64,000 nt of DNA. Source: Dryas octopetala. Taxonomy: Eukaryota; Streptophyta; Magnoliopsida; Rosales; Rosaceae. Every line of letters starts with the position of its first letter. The stretch's first letter is position 1. The translations under genes were made by a program, and so were the position numbers. Positions 12,561 through 23,759 of this stretch are shown one piece after another. The stretch spans positions 3,053,825-3,117,824 of the forward strand of contig OY992836.1 in the NCBI GenBank assembly GCA_963921425.1. The letters run 5' to 3'. The notes beneath the pieces were generated by a model, which was given only the letters and a program-made list of their open reading frames with translations, made no database searches and was not told where the DNA came from.

Positions 12561-12944
12561 AATTAATCCTAGATCTTGTTACTTTCCAGTATTTGTTAGC
12601 ATTTATTTTGTCTTTTTATTTCATCATCATCTCAATATGATCTCCCATTCATATTTATGGCTCAATTTATAGTAAGAACTACAATTGTTTATCAGCTAAG
12701 CTTGGATGTGATTTACTTTCTTTACCAAGATTTATTGTTTTTATTTGAGCCCTCTCACTCTCAGTCCAACGATTAATATTTTTGAGTTTAAAAACACAAT
12801 AGCAATTAGATCCGAACATTGAAAGTCCTGGGATGCCAAGGCAAAGAAAAGAATTATGGCTGACTGTTATGGTAAAAAATGCTTCGATCATGGGTTGGGC
12901 TAAGATTTGATCCATAGCATTTTTACTTCACATGTTTTCCGCTA

Positions 12945-13097
12945 TTTATCATCTCTGATCCAACCGGTCTCATCAATTTAAAATGCTTAACCTGTCTTGG
13001 GTATCTTGGGAAGATTAATGCTTGATTGGTGGTATTAATCTCTAGGGATATTCAAGATAGGTGCATCTGTTGCATACCTGAGGTTCGAGGTGTGACA
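12945..13097 (+). mobile_element. Gypsy-type LTR tail
   Basis: This resembles the last 150 bp of the LTR remnant ending at 11051, including 'ggtattaatctct', 'tgttgcatacc' and the terminal GTGTGACA. It is a short diverged fragment of the same LTR family. Confidence 0.5.
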
Positions 13098-13323
13098 GAT
13101 GGTAAAGTCATCCCCATTTGTTGCATACCCGAGGTTTAGTGGTTTATTTTGAAGCTCAAGTTGTTGTTTTTATGACCTTTATTTAGTTTGTATGAATATG
13201 TATTATTTTTATGGAGTTATATGTAATAGGGATTATATTTTGTGAATTTACTATGAAGCTTTGAACTTTATGAACTCTATTTTCTTCATCTATTGAAAAA
13301 TATTTATTTAACAGATGTTTTAG

Positions 13324-14796
13324 GGCTAGTTTGGTACTGCTGTGCTGTGAAAATAATCACTGTCAAATGTGCTGTGATTATAATCAGCTGTGAAATAAAA
13401 TAGTTAAGTGTTTGGTAAACTATATTATGAATAGTGCTATAGATACAAAAAACAATTCTTATGTGTTTGGTAAATATTAGTATTAAAAGTGCTTTGACTG
13501 TATATAATGACTAAAATGGACATGATACTGAAAGTGCTTTACAGTTACTTGTTTGGTTAAAAAACCACTTCCACTTGCGTTTATACATTTTTTTTCTATA
13601 TTTTTTCATAACTTTCACTTTGCAAGAAAAAAGAATATAGAAATTAATCTATATATATATATATATATATCAACCAAACACAAATGAACTTATTATGTTT
13701 GGCACATCGTTTCAAAAAAAATTTAGCTAGAGAACAATTGCAAACCATTATGTTTTATTTCTCAACCAAAAAAAAAAATAATAGTACAAATTAATATGAT
13801 ACATAATTTCAATGGCACATTGAAGAACCATAATTTTAATTGAATAAGTAATGAAATTTGAATGCTAACCAATGTTGTATGTTAAATCCTACATACTGCA
13901 TCAATATTAAATAATCTTGGGCAAATTTATTTATAAAAATAACTAAACTACTCCTACATAAATATATATATTAAAATGTCTAAATAGATGATGCACTCAT
14001 TAAACTTGCAGCAATATTATTCCTCAGTGCCTCCAATTCTTGAGCTACTTGACCATCTTCTTCTTGTGCATAAGCTTCCCTTCCTATCACTTCACTTAGG
14101 ATGTCATTTGGGTCATCTCCACTTTCTTCAAAATGACAATCACGTTGGGCATACCTTCTTATATAGTTATGAAGTGTCATGGTTGCAATAACTATTTTCA
14201 CTTGCTTCTTGAATGGATAACTAGGCATGTCTCGTAATATATTCCATCTTTTTTTCCACACTCCAAAAGTACGTTCAATAACGCTCCTAAGAGAAGAATG
14301 TGCTTGGTTGAATACTTCTTTATAACCCATTGGTTGAGTACCCCTACGGAAATCAGGAAGATGATACCTTTCACCTTTATATGGTCCCAAAAAACCTTTC
14401 ATTTGTGGGTATCCTGCATCCACTAGATAATATTTTCCTGAAAATAAAAGATATATATGGTTTATGATATAACTTTTACTTATAAATTGCAACAAGAAGT
14501 TAAATTATGTGCACATTTTTTTCTTAAAAAATTACCATTTGGAGGTTTAGGAAAATTCAAAGTGTGATCTCGTAGAACCGAAAGGAATACCCTTGTATCA
14601 TGAGCAGTGCCTTCCCAACCTGCACATGCAAATATGAATTGCATGTCAAAATTGCATGCAGCCATTATATTTTGTGTTGGTAGTCCCTTCCTTCCAATAT
14701 ATGGTACTTGATCACAAGGAGGTATTGAAGCATGCACATGTACTCCATCAATAGCACCAATACAATCCTACAAATGATAATAAGAAAAAATTACCG
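13324..14796 (-). mobile_element. PIF/Harbinger transposon, 5' part missing
   Basis: A transposase coding region on the minus strand is followed by AT-rich DNA. The interval ends at 13324 with a terminus-like GGGCTAGTTTGGTACTGC directly after TTA, the target typical of this superfamily. The opposite terminus and the upstream transposase exons are absent: the interval stops at 14797, where the inverted-duplication arm begins. The simplest reading is that the rearrangement cut the transposon within an intron. Confidence 0.65.
13980..14767 (-). pseudogene. PIF/Harbinger (HARBI1-like) transposase, last two exons
   Basis: Two exons on the minus strand, 14536-14767 and 13980-14437, are joined by a 98-bp GT-AG intron. 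The codon for glycine is split cleanly across it. The protein holds the DDE nuclease: first D in GAIDGVHVH, second D in YYLVDAGYP, and E in SVIERTFGVWKKRWNIL, followed by HNYIRR and an acidic C-terminus ending at a stop. The family acts with a separate Myb-like protein to excise and insert the transposon. What is seen is only about 230 residues; a full transposase is about 400 and would need upstream exons. There is an acceptor AG before the first exon, but beyond 14797 the sequence belongs to the inverted-duplication arm and contains no transposase exon. The remaining coding part looks intact, so it was probably lost as a gene by the rearrangement. Confidence 0.8.
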
Positions 14797-15179
14797 GTTA
14801 GTAATATAATCTAATAATTAAGTTAGAATCTTATTGTATATTATGTTAGCATCTTATTGTATATTATTAAGTATATTATAATCTTATAATTAATTATTAT
14901 ATATATTCTAAATTCTAAATACTAAATATAAAATATATATTATATATATAATATATAATTCGAAATAATTTCATATTTCATTAATAAATAATTTAATTTA
15001 GAATTATATTCTAATTATAAACTAATTTACTAATCTAAATCACTTTAATTAATTAAAAATTAACGGAATGATTAGTTATAGCCATTCGATTAGTTATGGC
15101 TATTAATTAAATTATAAATTAATAATACTAAATTTTAAAATTTCCCTTTTCGTTTTTTTTTTTTTAGTTATGTTATAGG

Positions 15180-15960
15180 TTATAGAGGGTCTGCCCTAAG
15201 AATAAGAATAAAATGAAAGAGAAAAGTGCAATCTAGATCATAATGAAACATTCCTCTGGTTTCATTCGGAAAGGTGAAAGCTAAGACAAAAAAAAAAAAG
15301 AATCGACCGTTCAAGTATTCAAAACTCCACGCTAAAAAAGATAGAAATAGGGGCATGTATAAGTATAATAAATACATATTAGTATAATATATGTTATGTG
15401 GTATATATATATATATATATTGAATTGCTGATATATAAATGATAGAATCATTTCTGATTGGACCAAATACGAGTCTCCGATAGAGATGAAAGAAGATCGA
15501 CAAGAAATAAAATAGGAGAAAACACTATGTAAACCGGTATCTAATGAATTCAACGGTTCCGGCATAATATAAATGAAAGAAAAAAGGTTATCAGTTCCGG
15601 TACGTAGACCAAATGATACAATGCAAGCAAAAGTTCCTAGATTCATGGAGATATAGAACAGCATATAAGTTATCATGCTTGCATATCCACCATTTGAGTC
15701 TCCAACAATTATTCCAATAATTACATATCCAATTTGACCTATGGACGAATACGCAAGCATACGTTTCATGCTTGTTTGAGTAATAGCAATGAGATTCCCC
15801 AATATCATGCTAAGAATAGCTAGGATTTCCAGAAGAAGATGTCATTCGTTTGATGAGAAATAAAAAGAAATATCGAAAATTCGAGTGGCTGAAGCTGAAG
15901 CAGCTACTTTCGAAGTAACAGAAAGAAAAGCAACAACTTGAAAAATTTAATAACCCAACC
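15180..15960 (-). pseudogene. ndhB: Plastid-derived insert with ndhB fragment (left arm)
   Basis: On the minus strand about 15587-15942 encodes an internal segment of plastid NAD(P)H-quinone oxidoreductase subunit 2. It is recognisable from [17 protein letters not shown], the [19 protein letters not shown] membrane helix region and [13 protein letters not shown]. It covers only about a quarter of the protein, lacks the usual start and end and is in a nuclear, transposon-rich setting, so it is a nuclear plastid insert with no expected function. One stop lies just before the longest open stretch. The sequence next to it (15180-15586) also reads like plastid spacer DNA but I cannot place it, so the insert may be a mosaic. 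Confidence 0.85.
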
Positions 15961-16843
15961 AACTCCTTTCCCGCATAATAAAAAAAAAAAAAATTTTAAT
16001 TTTTTTTTTAACTTAAAATGAAGTCTTGGATATCATAACATTTCTTAAAAATAACCTTTATTGGTGAGCAAAAATGGACTCTTTAAATTAGTCTATTAAC
16101 GTGTGGATGTGTAACTGTAAAATGGGCCATATGCTGCGAGCCTGCAATCGGGTTGGCCCAACAAAAACAATCAGCCATTTAAGCCTGCAAGGCAAAACGT
16201 CACCGTTTTCAGATCCGTTTTCATATTGTTTATGTTCATGCTTGTAAGTCATGTAAGTTTCAATCTTATCTTAACTAATTTATTCAAACTATTCCATTAG
16301 TTTTCTTTATATTAATGTGGGCTAAGGCGTTTTCAAACTAAAAGATACTAATAAAGCATTTTAGTGTTGTCATCATCAGTGCGAAATTGAAAACTACTTG
16401 GATATGGTCCAGAGATGAAACATATCCTTGCAAAATTGAAACATGACCCAATTAGCAATATTTAGCTACTCACTCCTCTCAATCCTTTTGGTGCCTATTA
16501 AATGGGTCAGATGTAAGATTGCAATATGTTGAGCGAGGAGTCACCTCCCATTTGTAAGAACCTAATGTTGTGGTGCTATTGCTCCAGATGGGCCAAAATT
16601 TGACATCTTTCTATTAAAGTTGCCTATCACCTCTTGTCCAAGCTGATGTAGATGCATTTTATTTTTTAGTATTAACGCACAATTTATACTGGGATCACAA
16701 CAACTTATAAGTGCGGTTTATCTCTACTTTGGAAGTGACACAATATGTATTAGCATTACTTGTAATTTATCTACATTTTCGGCTTGTAGTACAATTAACA
16801 TTAAGCTTAGAGTTGCCTTCAATCTGTAATTAATATGTAGAAT

Positions 16844-17291
16844 TGTTGGAGTTGATGTTCAACCCCATTCTGGTTTTGGTCACCTAGTTGCATCAGGAAA
16901 CCTGCAGCCTAAGCATTAACCGAGTTCCATATGGATTGAACCTTGCAGCCTTAATAAGATTAAGTGTTCACAAAGTTATAAAAGGCTAAAGGGATTCCTA
17001 ATCATTAAAGGACAATGAATTAGTATGCTATACTAATTAGGATATCTTAAAGAGTTTGGTTATGGGATTCAAACTCTTGAGGACAGTAAAGATATATATA
17101 TATATATATATACTAGATCCCTTTGCACGCAGAGAATACACACAACTAAGGCTACTCCCCATATAGTAGAAAGTGTTAAGGCTGCTGTGAGTGCAAAGAA
17201 GATCTAGACCAATTACTGATTTGCAACATGGATGCTGCTATGGTGAATTCAGGTAAGTGATCTAATTCATATCAGCCTATTAAAGTTAACA
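16844..17291 (+). repeat. Copia 5' LTR
   Basis: Begins TGTTGGAGTTGATG and ends GTTAACA. A TATA-type box (TTATAAAAGG) lies about 130 bp in. Near the end is an ATG at 17228 that opens nine codons and runs into a GTAAGT splice donor at 17253. Confidence 0.95.
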
Positions 17292-17975
17292 TGTGGTATC
17301 AGAGCTTGGCTGTATGTTTAGAAACCTTAAAGAAAATTGACAATCTGATTATATGTGAGAAATTATATGTTAAAGACCACTGTATGCATATTTTTTGAAA
17401 TCGAATTTCTCTGTTCAATCTGTATTGCCATGAAAATCATATTTTTTCTGCACTAACAGTTTTATGCAGCAGTTTTATTATGTTTGTAACTTATAGTGTT
17501 GCAAGTAATATCTCCTAAAATCAAAACCTATGAAGAATGATTATTTATCTTATTGTATTATCTGAGATATTGTATATATATGTAAACTCAGGCATGATCA
17601 ATGTTTTGGAGGGTTCTTGAACTAATTAAGCAAGCAACTCGCAGCCTAGTTAACTTGAGAAGTCTCCAAAACAACAGGTTGTTGATCAAATTGCATGACC
17701 AACACATGACAGGTGAAGTACTTATCTGCTCATAAGTGATAAATACTTCACTGTGGTCAGTGTGGTGATGGCTAGCATAGAAGATGAATTTACATGGACT
17801 ATTAAAGGATTTCCTTCTGTCCATCGATGTGGGAAGTTCTTTATAAGGCAGTACATGTATATTCATAATCTAAGTGCTATAGCATGGTTTACTCTCAGCC
17901 CATAGGTGTGAGTCGACTGTGTTAGTAAAGTTTTTCTTGGGGATTAAGTTTAACACTTAGTTTTTAAATTCTCAG
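17228..17975 (+). other. Copia leader: short first exon and intron
   Basis: A 25-base exon from the LTR ATG (17228-17252) ends at GTAAGT. A pyrimidine-rich acceptor ending CTCAG lies at 17971-17975, just before the gag frame, and the reading phase matches on both sides. The intron of about 720 bp contains the primer-binding site. The gag frame has no ATG at its own beginning, which supports this. The broken Copia at 52221 has the same layout. Leader splicing is known in some plant Copia elements; here it is predicted, not observed. Confidence 0.7.
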
Positions 17976-17989
17976 TTGTAAATTCTTCT

Positions 17990-20900
17990 TTGAATTTCAA
18001 TTCCATCCAAACCTTGACTGGTACCAACTTCAAGAAGTGGAAAGCTGATTTAGAGATTGTTCTTGGACTGATGGATTTGGACTTGGCATTAAGGGAGGAG
18101 GCACCACCAAAGCCAATTGAGAATGGAGATGAATGGATTGATCCATCAACAAGGGCAAAATATGAAAAATGGACTAAGGCTAACAGAATGTCAATTCTGA
18201 TCATGAAGAGATCTATGTCTGATTCTGTGAAAGGAGGCATACCAGAGTCAGATAATGCAAAGACTTATCTTGCATCGATTGAAGCTAAGTTTAAAGAGTC
18301 TGAAAAAGCTGAAATTTCTAATCTTATGAACACCTTGTCACTAGCTAAACATGATGGAGAAAAGAGTGTTAGAGAGCATATAATGAGCATTATTGAAGCA
18401 GGAACCAAACTGACAGAATTAGAAGTGCCTATGAGTGATGCTTATCTGGTTCACTTGGCCTTGAATTCACTGCCAAGTGAGTACACACAGTTGAGGAGTA
18501 GTTACAATACTCAGAGGGAGAAATGGAGTTTAGATGAATTGATAGGCTTTTGTGTAAATGAAGAAAAGGAGATTAAGAAAAATAAGGCTGAAAGAGTTGT
18601 GAATTTTGTGCAAGATTCTAAGGCATCAAGCTCTAGGAATGGCTATAGAAACAATGCTAAGGCTGCAGCAGCAAACCTTCCCAATCATCAAAACTCCTCC
18701 AATCCTCCACATCGACCTAACAACTCTCAGGCTACCAAACCAAATGGACTGCAATGCTATTTTTGCAGAAAATTTGGTCACCTTAAGAGAAATTGTATCA
18801 AGTATAAGAAGTGGCTAGATAAGAGAAAGACTAAAGGTAACTTGAAACATGCTTTAGTATGCTTTGAATCTAATTTGGTTAATGTTGCTAGTGATTTGTG
18901 GTGGCTTGACAGTGGTGCTACTATTCATGTGTCCAATACCTTGCAGGGATTCATAAGCAAGAGGGTGCCAAGCAAGGATGAGGTTGCTGTGTTCGTAGGC
19001 AATGGAGTCAAGGTGGAAGTAGAGTACATTGGAGTTGTCAGATTGAAGCTGGAATCAGGATTTATTTTGGACTTAGTTGATGTAGTTTATGTACCTTCTA
19101 TGAGAAGGAATTTAGTTTCTATTAGCAAGTTGATTAGATCCAATTTTAAGTTTGTATTTGACAGATTTGGAATTTCTATCTATAAGGATGATGATTTAGT
19201 TGGAAAAGGTTTGGTTTGTGATAATTTATTTAGTCTTTGCTTAAAAGAATCTGAAAATATTGTCTGCAATACAACTATCATTAACAGAATTTTGCCTAAA
19301 GAAACCTCATCTAAGCTTTGGCATAAAAGGTTAGGACACATTGGACATGAAAGGATACAAAAACTGGTAAAGAATGAAGCCTTACCTACACTGGACAGTC
19401 AAGTTGATGAATTCTGTATTGAATGTATAAAAGGAAAAATGGTAAATAACAGAAAGAAAGGTGCAATTAGAAGTGAAAACCTGCTTGAACTCATTCATAC
19501 AGATATTTGTGGTCCATTCCCTAAGCCCACACATGATGGTTTTCGATATTTTATTACATTCACTGATGACTTCTCACGTTTTGGTTACATTTATCTCTTG
19601 ACAGAGAAGTCAAGTGCACTAGAAGCTTTTAAAATATACAAGGCTGAAGTGGAAAACCAATTAGATTTGAAAATTAAAGTGGTGAGATCTGACAGAGGGG
19701 GTGAGTACTATGGAAGATATACTGAGGAAGGTAGGAACCCTGGACCCTTTGCCAAATTTCTGCAACAAAATGGCATAGTTGCACAATATACCAACCCAGG
19801 CACACCCCAGCAGAATGGGGTATCTGAAAGGAGAAATCGAACACTAATAGAGATGGTAAGATGTATGACATGCACTAGTGGCTTGCCTGATTTTCTGTGG
19901 GGAGAAGCACTTAGAACTGCAAACTATATTCTAAATAGAGTACCCTCTAAAGCTGTAAACTTGACTCCATATGAGTTGTGGTTCAAAAGAAAACCAAGTT
20001 TTAACCATTTTAAAATTTGGGGATGCAAGGCAGAAGCAAAAGTGTATAATCCTGCAGAGAAGAAGCTTGACTCTAAGACTGTGAGTTGTTATTTTGTTGG
20101 CTATCCAGATAGAACTAAGGGTTTTAGGTTCTATTGTCCTAACCACAGTACAAGGTTTGTTGAAACAGGGAGAGCTAAGTTCCTAGAAGACCCTGCTGCT
20201 ATATCTGAGAATAATGATTTTGTTTTTGATGAGTTAGAAGAGCCTATAGCCATGCATACTGCAAGAGAAAGAGAATCAGAAAAACCTGTTGATATAGCAA
20301 TCTCTGATTTAAGCATCAACAAGGAACCTATACCAAACCAACCATTAGAAACAATTAATGATCCAAAAATCGTAGATAATCATGTTTCTGATGATGTAAC
20401 TCCAATGCAAACCAGGAATGCAGTCATAAGAAGATCAACTAGAGTTAGGAAACCTGCATTATCCAATGACTATGTAGTTAACTTGCAGGAATCTGAGCAA
20501 CCTGATGAAGGCACTAACACTGATCCTTACACATTCAAAGCAGCAATGACAAGTGAGGAAAATGAACATTGGCTAGGGGCTATGAAATCTGAAATGGATT
20601 CAATGAAGCAGAATGGAGTATGGGACTTAGTCGATTTGCCAAAAGGAGTTAAGCCTATAGGATGCAAATGGGTTTTCAAAACCAAAAGAGACTCGAAGGG
20701 GCAGGTTGAAAGATATAAGGCCAGACTAGTTGCTAAAGGATTCACTCAACAAGAAGGTGTGGATTTCACAGAAACCTTCTCACCAGTCTCCACAAAAGAT
20801 TCCTTCAGGGTGATTATGGCTATGGTTGCACATTTTGACTTGTTTCTACATCAAATGGATGTTAAAACTGCATTCTTGAATGGAGACCTATATGAGGAAA

Positions 20901-22105
20901 TCTATATGAAGCAGCCAGAAGGTTTCATTCAAGAAGGGAGAGAAAGTTTAGTTTGCAAACTCAAGAAGTCAATCTATGGTTTGAAACAAGCATCTAGGCA
21001 GTGGTACCTTAAATTTGATGAAGTGATTCAAGGTTTTGGTTTCTTTGAGAATCAAGTGGATGAGTGTATTTATGTTAAGGTCAGTGGGAGACATTTTGTG
21101 ATTTTAGTATTATATGTAGATGACATTCTGCTAGCTAGTACTAATTTGACTATGCTGAATCACACTAAAACTTTCCTATCTAAAAGTTTTGATATGAAGG
21201 ACATGGGAGAGGCTGCATATGTGTTAGGCATAGAGATTACTCGAGATAGGGAGAAAGGGATACTAGGTTTATCTCAAAAAGGCTACATAGAGAAGGTACT
21301 GAAAAGATTTAATATGAGTTCTTGCACTGGTACAGATTTGCCTTTAGGAAAGGGTGACAAATTAAGTAAGAAACAAGCTCCAATTACTGACCAAGATAAG
21401 CTAGAAATGCAGTCAAGACCCTATGCTTCACTTGTGGGAAGTTTAATGTATGCACAAGTCTGCACAAGGCCTGATATAGCCTTTGCAATTTCTGTACTTG
21501 GCAGATTTCAATCGAATCCAGGTATTCCTCATTGGGTGGCAGCTAAGAGAGTCATGAGATATTTGCAAAGAACTAAAGATTACAAGTTGTGTTATAGAAG
21601 GAGCAATGTGTTAGAGTTAATTGGATACACTGACTCTGACTTTGCAGGATGTCCAGACTCTAAAAAGTCAACTAGCAGTCATGTTTTCTTATTTGCAGGT
21701 GGAGCAGTCTCATGGAAAAGTGTTAAGCAGTCCACAGTGGCTTCTTCGACCATGCATGCTGAGTTTGTGGCATGTTATGAGGCTACCATTCAGGCAATAT
21801 GGTTAAGGAACTTCATTTCTAGCATGAGGGTTTTAGAAAACATAGAGAAACCTATACAAATATGGTGTGATAACAGTGCTGCAGTGGATTACACCAAGAA
21901 CAATAAAAGATCGTCTGGCACTAAGCATTTAGATTTAAAATTTCTGTTGGTAAGGGAGAAGGTCAAGTCAGGATACATTAAGATTGATCACATTAGCACT
22001 AACTTGATGATTGCAGATCCACTCAACAAAGGATTGCCTAATTCAACGTTTCATAGGCATGTGGCAAGTATGGGGTTGTCTTCTGTTTTGGATCTGCAGA
22101 GTTAG
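17990..22105 (+). CDS. Copia gag-pol polyprotein
   Basis: One uninterrupted frame of about 1371 codons. Gag (UBN2-type) spans roughly residues 1-245, with a CCHC zinc knuckle near 255 ([14 protein letters not shown]). The aspartic protease centre DSGAT is near 307. Integrase follows, with [15 protein letters not shown] and CIEC for zinc binding near 445-475 and catalytic blocks HTDICGPF and DRGGEY near 505-570. Reverse transcriptase runs about 860-1110 with YVDDILLA near 1041. RNase H begins near 1212 (YTDSDFAGC) and ends before the stop. The frame is open at its 5' side before any ATG; the likely start codon is in the LTR exon. I do not assign a Copia lineage. It looks whole and the element may be competent or only recently silent. 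Confidence 0.95.
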   Translation: MNFNSIQTLTGTNFKKWKADLEIVLGLMDLDLALREEAPPKPIENGDEWIDPSTRAKYEKWTKANRMSILIMKRSMSDSVKGGIPESDNAKTYLASIEAKFKESEKAEISNLMNTLSLAKHDGEKSVREHIMSIIEAGTKLTELEVPMSDAYLVHLALNSLPSEYTQLRSSYNTQREKWSLDELIGFCVNEEKEIKKNKAERVVNFVQDSKASSSRNGYRNNAKAAAANLPNHQNSSNPPHRPNNSQATKPNGLQCYFCRKFGHLKRNCIKYKKWLDKRKTKGNLKHALVCFESNLVNVASDLWWLDSGATIHVSNTLQGFISKRVPSKDEVAVFVGNGVKVEVEYIGVVRLKLESGFILDLVDVVYVPSMRRNLVSISKLIRSNFKFVFDRFGISIYKDDDLVGKGLVCDNLFSLCLKESENIVCNTTIINRILPKETSSKLWHKRLGHIGHERIQKLVKNEALPTLDSQVDEFCIECIKGKMVNNRKKGAIRSENLLELIHTDICGPFPKPTHDGFRYFITFTDDFSRFGYIYLLTEKSSALEAFKIYKAEVENQLDLKIKVVRSDRGGEYYGRYTEEGRNPGPFAKFLQQNGIVAQYTNPGTPQQNGVSERRNRTLIEMVRCMTCTSGLPDFLWGEALRTANYILNRVPSKAVNLTPYELWFKRKPSFNHFKIWGCKAEAKVYNPAEKKLDSKTVSCYFVGYPDRTKGFRFYCPNHSTRFVETGRAKFLEDPAAISENNDFVFDELEEPIAMHTARERESEKPVDIAISDLSINKEPIPNQPLETINDPKIVDNHVSDDVTPMQTRNAVIRRSTRVRKPALSNDYVVNLQESEQPDEGTNTDPYTFKAAMTSEENEHWLGAMKSEMDSMKQNGVWDLVDLPKGVKPIGCKWVFKTKRDSKGQVERYKARLVAKGFTQQEGVDFTETFSPVSTKDSFRVIMAMVAHFDLFLHQMDVKTAFLNGDLYEEIYMKQPEGFIQEGRESLVCKLKKSIYGLKQASRQWYLKFDEVIQGFGFFENQVDECIYVKVSGRHFVILVLYVDDILLASTNLTMLNHTKTFLSKSFDMKDMGEAAYVLGIEITRDREKGILGLSQKGYIEKVLKRFNMSSCTGTDLPLGKGDKLSKKQAPITDQDKLEMQSRPYASLVGSLMYAQVCTRPDIAFAISVLGRFQSNPGIPHWVAAKRVMRYLQRTKDYKLCYRRSNVLELIGYTDSDFAGCPDSKKSTSSHVFLFAGGAVSWKSVKQSTVASSTMHAEFVACYEATIQAIWLRNFISSMRVLENIEKPIQIWCDNSAAVDYTKNNKRSSGTKHLDLKFLLVREKVKSGYIKIDHISTNLMIADPLNKGLPNSTFHRHVASMGLSSVLDLQS

Positions 22106-22686
22106 TGGGAGCAATGTTTTTCCTGTTATTTTCCTTCTCATTTGTTTTAATTGGTCATTAAAGTTTGTTTTGGATGTTTTGGATAATTTTTTAAAGACTT
22201 GCAAATTGTTATTCACTTTTAAAAATTTATAGAAACAGATTGGCATCCAATTTTGGTTAGCATGCCTCTGTCTTATCTGGTTTATGTTATTGAATGACAA
22301 TTTGCTTAAAGGCATATAAGTTGCATTATGCATATGGATGTTTCATTAGAAACATAAGGCAGATTTGTAAAAATCTGATAAAGAGAGGATCTAACAGAAT
22401 GATTGTGTTTGTTGTGCATTTTGATATGCATTTGAGTAACACTTTAGGAAACACATTGGTTATTCTGGTTTTACATTGTCTTGTTGGTGTCTCATGTGGA
22501 TATGAGTGCTTGCATATGTAGTTACTAAAGCTCAGGATGAAATATTTAATCCGAAAAGTTTTTGGAGCTCTATGTAAGAACTCATTTCTGACAGAGGCTT
22601 GTTGGGAATTAGAATTCAATGGAATCCTGTGCGCACTAAAGGGTTGTGCTTAGCTGCATAAGCATCTATTTGACCAAGTGGGAGAA

Positions 22687-23134
22687 TGTTGGAGTTGATG
22701 TTCAACCCCATTCTGGTTTTGGTCACCTAGTTGCATCAGGAAACCTGCAGCCTAAGCATTAACCGAGTTCCATATGGATTGAACCTTGCAGCCTTAATAA
22801 GATTAAGTGTTCACAAAGTTATAAAAGGCTAAAGGGATTCCTAATCATTAAAGGACAATGAATTAGTATGCTATACTAATTAGGATATCTTAAAGAGTTT
22901 GGTTATGGGATTCAAACTCTTGAGGACAGTAAAGATATATATATATATATATATACTAGATCCCTTTGCACGCAGAGAATACACACAACTAAGGCTACTC
23001 CCCATATAGTAGAAAGTGTTAAGGCTGCTGTGAGTGCAAAGAAGATCTAGACCAATTACTGATTTGCAACATGGATGCTGCTATGGTGAATTCAGGTAAG
23101 TGATCTAATTCATATCAGCCTATTAAAGTTAACA
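22687..23134 (+). repeat. Copia 3' LTR, upstream of the RRM gene
   Basis: Same as the 5' LTR in every position I compared. Its own ATG exon is at 23071-23095 with GTAAGT following, and its TATA box lies near 22820. Because it points at the RRM gene, transcription starting here would run into that gene. Confidence 0.95.
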
Positions 23135-23139
23135 AGAAT

Positions 23140-23759
23140 ATCTCATAAGGATGATTAAGATCTAAACCTCTTGCAAAAATGTCTAAAAATCAGCACAAAA
23201 TAAAATCAGATTATAATAAGTTTTTGGATTAGCTTAAGTGGTAATAGTTGTTGAGGTAAATGGTTAAAATTAGAAAGGGTCCGTATTCAATTCATACAAA
23301 TGTAAAAAATAAAAAATAAAAAAAATAAAAAAAAACATATGAGACTTTCTTGTTAGAGCATGGACTCATGTTTGTATATCACATTACTTGTTTATATGTT
23401 ACCATAAAATAAAAGGGTTTCGGTTTTGTTCTTTTACCTGGGGAAAAAAAAAAAAAAAAAGATTTAAGGTTGAGTTTAACCATTTTTTAAAAAAGAAAAA
23501 AAAAAAAAAAAAAAAAAAGGAAAAAGACAACGAAAGGGAAATCGAGAAGTAGAAGCAAAGCCGAGAGCGCAACTGCAAAGGACGACATTTGTTATTTGCC
23601 CGCTCTCACTTAAAAATTAGACATCTCATCTCTGATCCACTCATCAAATTTCATCCCTCCTTCTCTACTGAAAGGGAATCTCTTTGCGTGTTGTGACCTC
23701 TCCATTTCTGCTCTTCTGCTCCATTTCTTATTATCTCACAAACCAAACAGATAACAAAC
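23140..23759 (+). promoter_or_regulatory. Proximal promoter and 5' leader of the RRM gene
   Basis: About 620 bp remain between the Copia and the ATG at 23760. It contains two long A runs (about 23447-23462 and 23489-23518), then a CT-rich leader-like stretch (CATCTCATCTCTGATCC). TGGGCC and GGCCCA site II-like words at 16123-16160, normally about 1.3 kb before the ATG, are now 7.6 kb away because of the Copia. The same promoter, undisturbed, is in the right arm. Confidence 0.55.

Larger units (their letters stand above)
16844..23134 (+). mobile_element. Copia LTR retrotransposon, looks whole
   Basis: Two 448-bp LTRs (16844-17291 and 22687-23134), in which I see no difference, enclose a single long gag-pol frame. 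A 5-bp target duplication, agaat, lies at 16839-16843 and 23135-23139. The primer-binding site TGGTATCAGAGC is at 17294-17305 (initiator tRNA-Met) and the polypurine tract AAGTGGGAGAA at 22676-22686. Order is gag, protease, integrase, reverse transcriptase, RNase H, as in Copia. Identical LTRs mean a very recent insertion. The right arm of the inverted duplication shows the same site without the element (around 29674), so it landed after the duplication. It lies on the same strand as the RRM gene and ends about 0.63 kb before that gene's ATG. Confidence 0.97.
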
